The notes beneath the pieces were generated by a model. That model saw only the letters and a program-made list of their open reading frames with translations, was not told the origin of the DNA and did no database searches. Position numbers and translations under genes: made by a program. A stretch of 64,000 bases of DNA from Cycloclasticus pugetii PS-1 (GTDB taxonomy: Bacteria; Pseudomonadota; Gammaproteobacteria; Methylococcales; Cycloclasticaceae): assembly GCF_000384415.1 (NCBI RefSeq), contig NZ_ARVU01000001.1, positions 1,302,001 to 1,366,000 of the forward strand. Reading direction: 5' to 3'. Shown piece by piece: positions 53,888-64,000 of this stretch. How positions within the stretch are numbered: position 1 is the stretch's first letter; each line of letters opens with the position of its first letter.

Positions 53888-55198
53888 ATGCAAACACGAA
53901 ACATTATTGCTGCCTTACTTTTAGGTAGCCTATCCTTGGTGAGCTGGGCGGATTCGATTAAATCGCCTATGCAAAACACCGAACAAGTGTCGCGGCGCGT
54001 CAATGCTTCCACAGCGCTAACGCTGGAAGATGCCATCACCCGCACCCTGAAAAACAACCCGCAGTTGTACCAATACCGTTTTCGTCAGCAGAGCCTTGTG
54101 GCACAGCGCGAAAGCAGCTCGCTCTCTCCAGCCCTGAATCTGGGACTGGAAGTCGAAAACATCGCGGGCAGCGGAGAGTTTAACGGGCTTGATAGCGCGG
54201 AAACTACCCTTGCACTGTCTTCTGTGATTGAGCTGGGAGCCAAGGCGCGTTCACGGGTTGCGGTGATTGATGCCAGAACCGACCGCTTGAATTTTGAGCG
54301 CCAGGCGACAACGCTGGATGTACTCGGTGAACTAACGACAACGTTTATTCGTTCTCTTTCCACCCAAGAGAGCATTGCTCTTGCAATGGAGGCTGTTGCG
54401 CTATCAGAGCAAATGCTAAAAACCGTTGAACAGCGAGCGTCTAAAGGTGCTGCCCCTGAGGCGGAGGTTATGCGCGCTAAAGCAGCACACACTCGTACAT
54501 CTATTCGCCTACAGGCATTGCGCAGCAGTTTTAAGCGTCAGAAGGTAATGCTAAGCAGCTTCTGGGGGAGTACCAATCCCCACTTTACTGAACTCAGCGG
54601 TAGCCTATCTGCGCTTGGCTCTTCGGATGATTTTGCCAGTTTATTACAACGCGCCAAGCATTCCCCTGCCATTGCTATTTTTGCCAGCGAGGCTCGGCTA
54701 AAAGATGCCGAAGTCAATCTGGCTCAGGCACAAAGTCGCGTGGATATAGGCTGGCAATTGGGTGTCAGGCGTTTCGAAGCAACCGATGACACTGCGTTAA
54801 CGGCGGGCATTTCGATTCCGTTGTTCAGTGGTAAACGTAACCGTGGGAGCGTCGCCTCGGCATTGGCCGAGCGCAATGCCGTGGACTACCAACAAGCTGA
54901 TGCCCAGCTCAAGCTACACAACCGCTTGTTCGCTGCCTTCTCTCAGCGTGAAGAGAATAAGGCTGCTGTCGAGCAGTTCAGCACTCAGGTCTTACCCGCG
55001 CTGGAGCAGGCATTACTTTTGACACGACAAGCCTACGAAAACGGTCGCTATCGCTATCAAGACTGGATTGCCGCACAGGAAGAACTGCTCACTGCCAAGC
55101 AACAACATATTGAAGCCGCTACTGCAGCACAGCTCAATCAAACACTCATCGAGCAATTAATTGCAGAACCACTGGCAGCTAACGCTTTATCTTATTAA
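53888..55198 (+). CDS. czcC: CzcC-like TolC-family outer-membrane channel
   Basis: 436 residues: signal peptide (MQTRNIIAALLLGSLSLVSWA) followed by the two-repeat outer-membrane efflux fold with long helices. LTLEDAITRTLKNNPQLYQYRFRQQ and ASKGAAPEAEVMRAKAAHTRTSIRLQ are typical CzcC/TolC blocks. GISIPLFSGKRNRGSVASALAERNAV marks the second repeat. Ten bases separate its stop from the next frame, and czcB and czcA follow. Confidence 0.9.
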   Translation: MQTRNIIAALLLGSLSLVSWADSIKSPMQNTEQVSRRVNASTALTLEDAITRTLKNNPQLYQYRFRQQSLVAQRESSSLSPALNLGLEVENIAGSGEFNGLDSAETTLALSSVIELGAKARSRVAVIDARTDRLNFERQATTLDVLGELTTTFIRSLSTQESIALAMEAVALSEQMLKTVEQRASKGAAPEAEVMRAKAAHTRTSIRLQALRSSFKRQKVMLSSFWGSTNPHFTELSGSLSALGSSDDFASLLQRAKHSPAIAIFASEARLKDAEVNLAQAQSRVDIGWQLGVRRFEATDDTALTAGISIPLFSGKRNRGSVASALAERNAVDYQQADAQLKLHNRLFAAFSQREENKAAVEQFSTQVLPALEQALLLTRQAYENGRYRYQDWIAAQEELLTAKQQHIEAATAAQLNQTLIEQLIAEPLAANALSY

Positions 55199-55249
55199 CA
55201 CAGCATTTTGGCAAATAAAACACTTTGCCAAGAGCGCAAGGAATTAACG

Positions 55250-59387
<4,138 letters not shown>

Positions 59388-59393
59388 GGGGAC

Positions 59394-59419
59394 GCCTCCC
59401 TCAAAAGGGAGGCACTTTT
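59394..59419 (+). terminator. Hairpin between czcA and czcN overlapping the czcN ribosome binding site
   Basis: GCCTCCC (59394-59400) pairs with GGGAGGC (59407-59413) around TCAAAA, followed by ACTTTT. It could end or attenuate the czcA transcript. The 3' arm GGGAGG is also the only Shine-Dalgarno sequence for the next gene (ATG 59423), so folding would hide it. Confidence 0.6.
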
Positions 59420-59422
59420 GCG

Positions 59423-60025
59423 ATGAACAAAATAGTTATTGTATTTCTAGCTGCGTACTTTATTTCATTCTTTGGTCTCTCCGTAATTTGGCGAAACCAT
59501 GTGGTTAAAAAAAAGGCCGGAGCAAATGCCTTCAAATTGAACAACAAAACTGGGGTTGAAGCTATCACCGGTTTATATTTTAAATGCCTGCCGTTAGTTT
59601 CAATTTTGGTTTTTTTACTCTATGCATTTTTTCCAGTTATCTATCAGTCAATAGGTCCGATTGCTTTAATTAGCCACAATCTAATCCAAATATTTGGCAT
59701 GGGTATTATGGTCATCGCTTTGGCTTGGATTGTAATTGCACAATCACAAATGGGAGCTTCTTGGCGTATTGGTATAGATCATGACCAGAGGACCACATTC
59801 ATTAAAAAAGGACTTTTTCGTTATTCAAGAAACCCTATATTTGTAGGCATTATCTTCCTATCGTTCGGTTTTTTTCTTGTGCTTCCAAACCCTTTAACGT
59901 TAACGATTTTAATGCTCGATATTGTGTTAATTCAAATACAGGTGACTATGGAAGAACAGTTTTTGGCGAAAGCACATGGGCAAGCCTATGTGGAATATTG
60001 TCAGCAAGTGCGGCGTTGGATTTGA
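59423..60025 (+). CDS. CzcN-like isoprenylcysteine methyltransferase homologue
   Basis: 200 residues with four to five helices. The C-terminal ICMT/PEMT signature FRYSRNPIFVGIIFLSFGFFLVLPN and VTMEEQFLAKAHGQAYVEYCQQVRRW has the expected Arg-Asn-Pro and Glu-Glu residues that bind SAM. Such proteins (CzcN, NccN) accompany czc and ncc clusters in Cupriavidus; their exact job is unknown. Composition is more AT-rich than that of czcA, hinting at a different origin. A second family member is encoded at 30.2 kb. Confidence 0.83.
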   Translation: MNKIVIVFLAAYFISFFGLSVIWRNHVVKKKAGANAFKLNNKTGVEAITGLYFKCLPLVSILVFLLYAFFPVIYQSIGPIALISHNLIQIFGMGIMVIALAWIVIAQSQMGASWRIGIDHDQRTTFIKKGLFRYSRNPIFVGIIFLSFGFFLVLPNPLTLTILMLDIVLIQIQVTMEEQFLAKAHGQAYVEYCQQVRRWI

Positions 60026-60065
60026 ACCGAAAATATCGCCCGTTAAAGCCGACTAACCAAAAAGT

Positions 60066-60087
60066 ACGCCCTCTTCTGAGAGGGCGT
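60066..60087. terminator. Bidirectional terminator between czcN and the transfer ATPase gene
   Basis: ACGCCCTCT (60066-60074) pairs perfectly with AGAGGGCGT (60079-60087) around four bases. On the minus strand it is followed by ACTTTTTGG; on the plus strand by AATCTTTT after a few bases. It separates the czc genes from the convergent transfer operon. Confidence 0.82.
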
Positions 60088-60138
60088 GCCAATCTTTTCC
60101 TCAATCTACAACATTCTGTAGGCTACTGGGTTTCTCAC

Positions 60139-62877
60139 CTACTGTCTCGACGCCATGTTTTCTGCTATAGCAAATACTGCCTCCAGCTCAGAACAGTGCT
60201 GGGATCTCATAATCTCAGCTCGCTGTTGCTTCTCGTGTTTTTCAGTCATGGCGAGTGCCAAAGCTAACGGGGGTGGTACGTTTCTGAACAGGCATTGCAG
60301 ATTATCCGAAAGCACAACGCCCTCGGTATAATTTCCAGGCTCCTTTCTTGCTGCCCGCAACATGCCTTTTTGCTCCTCGGAGAGGTCTTTAAAGCGCGAG
60401 ATTTGCTCAATCTCTTCCTTGGGACAGACCATAGCAATCCACCATTCGAACATGCTGAGTAGCTTTTTGGCGGCATCGGGAAAGTCTTCCAGATTCTGAG
60501 TGGCCAGCCATAACCAGGCACCTAACTTGCGCCACATTTTCACGATCTTAACCAGGAAGATAGCTAACAAGGGGTTGGTGGTAATTAGGTGAGCCTCATC
60601 GCCAAGGACAAAAGTCGGACGATGATCATATTGCTCACGCTCTACCACACCGTTAATCTGATTCATCAAGCCCATAAACCCTAAGGCCAACTGATCTTCA
60701 TAGCCTTCGTTAGCTAACAGGCCCATTTCCATAATAGTGACATCGGCCTCTGGCCAGGCTTTGCCCACACGGTTAAAGAAGTGCCCGGCAGTACCGGAAC
60801 AATACAACGCCATAGCATCGGCCATGTCTCTGGCACGCTCTTGGCGTTTCGGCGTACTGGACTCATCTGCCGCCAACTTGTTCAACGCATTAACCACATC
60901 CTCGGTTAATACGATTTCTCGACTGCCAGCCGCTTGCTTTTCCTCCGCAGCTAGGATGATCGCTCTACGAATAGTTAGGCGATCCGCCCGCGTCATCACG
61001 GCCTCTTCTTTGCTGTCACCGCCGGTAATCATAATGCGGGCCTTCAATTCCATTTCACCCAGCAGATCCCGTTCTTCGTCATCATCACTGCTATCCGAGG
61101 CCTCTAATGATGCCTCTTCGTAAGCTGATGGCTCTTCATCAAACGAAGCTTGCTGTGCCCGTTCTCTTTTGAGCATTTCATAGGCGTCAGCAAAGGGTGG
61201 TAGGCTAACGTCTTCCTTGGGGTGCAGCGTTACCTGATTAACGCTCAGCCCGAAATATCGACAATAATCACCCAGCAGTTTGAACGACCCGCCCTTTTCA
61301 ATAATGTAAATTCGCGCGCCGTATATCGCTGCGACCTGTAACAGGATGTACACCATTAATGCCGACTTACCAGAACCAGGAGGCCCCAGAACCAACCCAA
61401 AGGCATTCTTAGCCCGGTCCAGTTTGTTCAGCGGATCGAAGGTCAAAGGCTCACCGCCTCGATTAAAGAAAACCAGCCCCGGATGCCCGGTTCCCCGACT
61501 GCGACCGTAGAACGGTAATAACTTGGCCAGATCACTGGAGAACACCAGACGACTCTTTTTGTTGACCTTCTCCCTTTTCGGTTCATAGTTCATTGGTAAC
61601 TGGCGAATATAGGTATCCAGCGGTAACAACTCATCTTTCTCTCGAATAGGATGCAAACCATTAGCCAGTAGCAACGCGTTGACTTCATTGGTCCTCTTTT
61701 GCAGATCAGCGAGGGAATCCCCACGGGTGAACAGCGTTATAACGGTGGGCAACAGGTAGTCCCCGTGGGACATCCATTTCAAGGCTTCCTTGGCATCCTG
61801 CTCAGCCGCCATCGCTTCTGCCGTTTCACCCTTTGCTGAATTGAGCACTTGCACCACATGATTTTCGACGAGGTCTTGAGGCTGAAGTGTCACGCATAGG
61901 GAAAGAATGCTGCCCTCTGGCAACTTATCGAACAAGGCATACAGGTTATCGCCAACCTGTCGCTCACCGGTAAAGTGACCGGGCAAGGGCTTCCTTCGCA
62001 ATGCATCCACAGTGATCGCTCTATGTGGAAAATCATCGAAGTACCAAACACCGTGCCCGCCATCGGATGAGGGCTGAGAAAGAAACAATAGGTCGGACAG
62101 ATCGTGGCTAAATGCCCGTTCCTGCTTTTCGGGAAGTGACATTAGCTCAGTGAGCCTATCCAAATCCCCTTCTGCCACCTCAGCCTTGGGATTAAACCAG
62201 CGCAACAGCCAAGCATAAAGATCGTTATCATCACATCGCCGAATACCAATGCCTGTCGCTGCCATCTGTGTGACAAAGCGTTCCGCGACCTGGTTTATCT
62301 CGGCAACGGGATCTATATGTTCGTTATCGTTTAACTCTCTCCGGCGATACAAAAATACCCGCACTCGACGCACCTTTCCTCGCCAGCTACCGCCCGTCAC
62401 CGTGCTGTCTTCAAATAACCCGGTGCTCAGTGTCATACGCTTGAAATGCCTTTGCATACGGCCAACGAAATTACTTGCCAACAACCGATGCTCTGGGGTT
62501 TGCCTGCAATGGCTCTCTGCGTAGGTATTCAAAGACTGTGATAATGCTGACAGTGAATCTTCGTCCGAGACAAAACACTGCAAGACGAAAGGATTATCAT
62601 GTGCAGGAATTGTGTGGTTGATGCAAGTTTGTATATTGGCCTGCACTTCCTCCAAGAATTTGCTTGATCGTGCTTCAGTTGAAACACCAGTAATTTCAAA
62701 CATCGCTGCAGCACTATAACTATCTTCTAGGGTAAACGTCTCGGTCGCCTCCTCGTAGTCTACCCACGGTAACCAATCGCTTAACGACGCGGGGTGACGA
62801 TAGAGTGTATCCACATCAGCATCCGTAATCACTGAATCACGGTTTGATTGCTTGCCTATTAATTGCTTATCTGCCAT
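60139..62877 (-). CDS. Conjugative transfer ATPase, VirB4/TraC-like (TIGR03744, PFL_4706 family)
   Basis: About 912 residues from ATG 62877. The Walker A motif is GPPGSGKSALMVYIL (about residue 470) and the Walker B region is RPTFVLGDEAHLITTNPLLA, with ATQNLEDFPDAAKKLL beyond it. The N-terminal half has no hydrophobic span and matches the VirB4 N-domain pattern. This is the motor of the type IV secretion channel for ICE transfer. An insert of acidic residues (EASDSSDDDEERD) sits in the ATPase domain. The lipoprotein gene lies immediately upstream, and the next transfer gene is displaced by 11.4 kb of cargo. Confidence 0.93.
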   Translation of the reverse strand: MADKQLIGKQSNRDSVITDADVDTLYRHPASLSDWLPWVDYEEATETFTLEDSYSAAAMFEITGVSTEARSSKFLEEVQANIQTCINHTIPAHDNPFVLQCFVSDEDSLSALSQSLNTYAESHCRQTPEHRLLASNFVGRMQRHFKRMTLSTGLFEDSTVTGGSWRGKVRRVRVFLYRRRELNDNEHIDPVAEINQVAERFVTQMAATGIGIRRCDDNDLYAWLLRWFNPKAEVAEGDLDRLTELMSLPEKQERAFSHDLSDLLFLSQPSSDGGHGVWYFDDFPHRAITVDALRRKPLPGHFTGERQVGDNLYALFDKLPEGSILSLCVTLQPQDLVENHVVQVLNSAKGETAEAMAAEQDAKEALKWMSHGDYLLPTVITLFTRGDSLADLQKRTNEVNALLLANGLHPIREKDELLPLDTYIRQLPMNYEPKREKVNKKSRLVFSSDLAKLLPFYGRSRGTGHPGLVFFNRGGEPLTFDPLNKLDRAKNAFGLVLGPPGSGKSALMVYILLQVAAIYGARIYIIEKGGSFKLLGDYCRYFGLSVNQVTLHPKEDVSLPPFADAYEMLKRERAQQASFDEEPSAYEEASLEASDSSDDDEERDLLGEMELKARIMITGGDSKEEAVMTRADRLTIRRAIILAAEEKQAAGSREIVLTEDVVNALNKLAADESSTPKRQERARDMADAMALYCSGTAGHFFNRVGKAWPEADVTIMEMGLLANEGYEDQLALGFMGLMNQINGVVEREQYDHRPTFVLGDEAHLITTNPLLAIFLVKIVKMWRKLGAWLWLATQNLEDFPDAAKKLLSMFEWWIAMVCPKEEIEQISRFKDLSEEQKGMLRAARKEPGNYTEGVVLSDNLQCLFRNVPPPLALALAMTEKHEKQQRAEIMRSQHCSELEAVFAIAENMASRQ

Positions 62878-62879
62878 TT

Positions 62880-63239
62880 CTATTTCCACCCTGCCTGTTC
62901 GCCCGGAGCCACAATATGATCCTGGGTGTAAAGCCGGAAAAAGGTGCTATATCCCGGTACCGGGTGGCCTGCAGCGGTCAGGTGCCTGAAAACATACATT
63001 CGCAGCGTCGGATTAGGTAACCACTGAAACTCTTCTTGTTCAGTATTGCCCTCTTCGACGGCGGCACGTTGCCGCCGCACCAGCTGTTCATCGTTAGCAT
63101 TGTGGAATTTTTCATCGTGAATGCTCTTCATTGAGGGCATATCCGTGCCAAATACTTTGGCCTTGGAAGTGGTGCAACCAGACAGTAGCCCAGCATTAAT
63201 CCAAATCGCGATTAATATCAGAATCATTTTTCGCATAGC
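62880..63239 (-). CDS. Conjugative transfer lipoprotein (TIGR03751 family)
   Basis: About 119 residues from ATG 63239 (GGAG before it). Lipoprotein signal MRKMILILIAIWINAGLLSGC is followed by a soluble part (FGTDMPSMKSIHDEKFHN, FQWLPNPTLRMYVFRHLTAAGHPVPGYSTFFRLYTQDHI). The position, with the VirB4-like ATPase downstream and PFL_4705 upstream, and the PNPTLxMYVFPHL-like segment fit TIGR03751. It is probably the VirB7-type outer-membrane component. Confidence 0.88.
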   Translation of the reverse strand, partial: AMRKMILILIAIWINAGLLSGCTTSKAKVFGTDMPSMKSIHDEKFHNANDEQLVRRQRAAVEEGNTEQEEFQWLPNPTLRMYVFRHLTAAGHPVPGYSTFFRLYTQDHIVAPGEQAGWK

Positions 63240-64000
63240 GTAATCTCCTTGCAATCGAACTTTTATCCAGTGGCAAACTGCGATCTAAATGAACGGATAC
63301 TTCTACCCCTGGATTTACCACCACCGCATCAAAACTTTGCTTTTGTCTTGCTAATAGCCACCGGCTGACCTCATCTGTTGCTGACTGCACTGCCTCACCA
63401 GCAACCAGTTTATTAATGTCACCTACGACAGTACTGGTTGTTGACCCGGTTAATGATGATGTTTGCCGCTGCTGCTGTGCTTCGGCATAGGCAGATCCCG
63501 CCGCCCCTAACCCTGCCAGCCCAATACGCTGAGTAATAAATGATGGTGCGTTGGTGACAAAGCGCCCCGCCACACAGGGCACGCCGCTAGGGTCAGAGAT
63601 GTAGCCCAAGGGTTGCCCCTGACTACTGTGGTTAACGATAGAACCGTCCTCAAAGATGAAGGTGGCCGATGTTAGGCGAGCACTCACACAGGAGAGATTC
63701 CAGTCACCAAACCCCAAACCACTGAAAATCATGCCTTCGACCTCAGGCATATCGTGGCCATTGGCTAAAAGATTTTCTTTGCCGATATAGATTTTTACCG
63801 GATAGGGATCAGGCGTCTGTCCCTCCACAGGAATACGGCCAATCAACGCCGTTAGAGCTAGTCCATCCGTTAACGTTGCATCTTTGGGGATCGTATAAAC
63901 CGGCTCGACAACAATCTGATTTTTCTTCTCAGAATCTCGTACCTCGTTATCCGTCGCAGACGTATTAGGCGAGCGAGGCAACAAGCCGGTAAATCTGCCC
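63196..64000 (-). CDS. Integrating conjugative element protein, PFL_4705 family (TIGR03752, VirB10-like), 5' part outside window
   Basis: The minus-strand frame stays open to the right edge, so only about the C-terminal 268 residues are visible; the TTG at 63984 is not the start. LPRSPNTSATD, VYTIPKDATLTDGLALTALIGRIP, FKIYIGKENLLANGHD-like segments, SYDCVSAR-like NLSCVSARLTSATF and SGVPCVAGRFVTNAPSFITQRIG are the periplasmic VirB10/TraB-like core. Its C-terminus overlaps the lipoprotein gene by about 44 bases. It would span the envelope in the transfer channel. Confidence 0.88.
   Translation of the reverse strand, partial: GRFTGLLPRSPNTSATDNEVRDSEKKNQIVVEPVYTIPKDATLTDGLALTALIGRIPVEGQTPDPYPVKIYIGKENLLANGHDMPEVEGMIFSGLGFGDWNLSCVSARLTSATFIFEDGSIVNHSSQGQPLGYISDPSGVPCVAGRFVTNAPSFITQRIGLAGLGAAGSAYAEAQQQRQTSSLTGSTTSTVVGDINKLVAGEAVQSATDEVSRWLLARQKQSFDAVVVNPGVEVSVHLDRSLPLDKSSIARRLRYAKNDSDINRDLD

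Noticed and set aside
60737-61123. 128-residue plus-strand frame inside the VirB4-like gene
   Set aside because: Ser/Ala-rich antisense shadow of the ATPase gene.

Overview
The window is chromosomal DNA of a gammaproteobacterium joined to part of a large integrative and conjugative element (ICE) loaded with heavy-metal genes. The core genes (serS, crcB, mtaD-ubiG-mupP/gph-rmuC-yciK, trmJ-cysE-iscS, suhB, queA-tgt-yajC-secDF) and their AT-rich composition suit a marine, Piscirickettsiaceae-like lineage such as Cycloclasticus or Methylophaga. That placement is an inference from gene order and protein style; no search was run.

Region 1 (1-16.1 kb) is housekeeping. It holds seryl-tRNA synthetase (C-terminus cut by the window edge), a DUF190/CrcB fluoride-channel pair, an operon for methylthioadenosine salvage, ubiquinone synthesis, a HAD phosphatase, RmuC and a YciK-type reductase, then convergent iscS-cysE-trmJ, suhB, and the queuosine/Sec-translocase operon queA-tgt-yajC-secD-secF. 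A strong bidirectional terminator separates suhB from secF. TrmJ very probably starts at a TTG codon, well inside the longest reading frame.

Region 2 (16.2-16.9 kb) is the junction. It contains a truncated 5' half of a tRNA-Leu gene that ends in an inverted repeat. Next comes a complete tRNA-Leu(CAA) gene split in its anticodon loop by a roughly 281-nt group I intron without an ORF. The P1 helix with its G.U pair, the P/Q/R/S core elements and the terminal G can all be read directly. Beyond this tRNA the style of the sequence changes and ICE genes begin.

Region 3 (16.9-40.1 kb) is metal-resistance cargo, almost all on the minus strand. A mer-like set (regulator, GDCCVxC protein, MerT-like, MerP-like, outer-membrane protein, no merA) is followed by a long run headed by a CueR-like regulator and a CopA P-type ATPase. 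That run includes a cupredoxin, DUF2933, an ICMT-like protein, a porin, cytochrome c and CusCBA, then an ion channel, DUF5676 and a symporter. A second copper operon carries CopL-like proteins, DUF411, the multicopper oxidase CopA, CopB, a His/Met-rich protein and cytochrome c.

Region 4 (40.3-48.7 kb) and region 6 (60.1-64 kb) are ICE backbone of the PFL_47xx/ICEHin1056 type. They hold DUF2857, RadC, an STY4534/DUF3577 protein, a TraG-N protein and the PFL_4711/4710/4709 proteins, then the VirB4-like ATPase, a lipoprotein and the PFL_4705/VirB10-like protein. The transfer gene order is interrupted by region 5 (48.7-60.1 kb), a second cargo island: a PbrT-like cytochrome c/FTR1 permease, a PbrR-like regulator, two CDF transporters, a Cys/His-rich protein, CzcCBA and a CzcN-like methyltransferase homologue.

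Two promoters with TTGACT, a 19-bp palindromic spacer and a -10 box flank the PbrR module, and a near-identical operator lies in the mer-like divergent promoter. The cell would gain copper/silver export (CopA, CusCBA), periplasmic copper oxidation (CopA/CopB), and Zn/Cd/Co/Pb handling (CzcCBA, CDFs, PbrT). The ICE integrase and its far end are outside the window.
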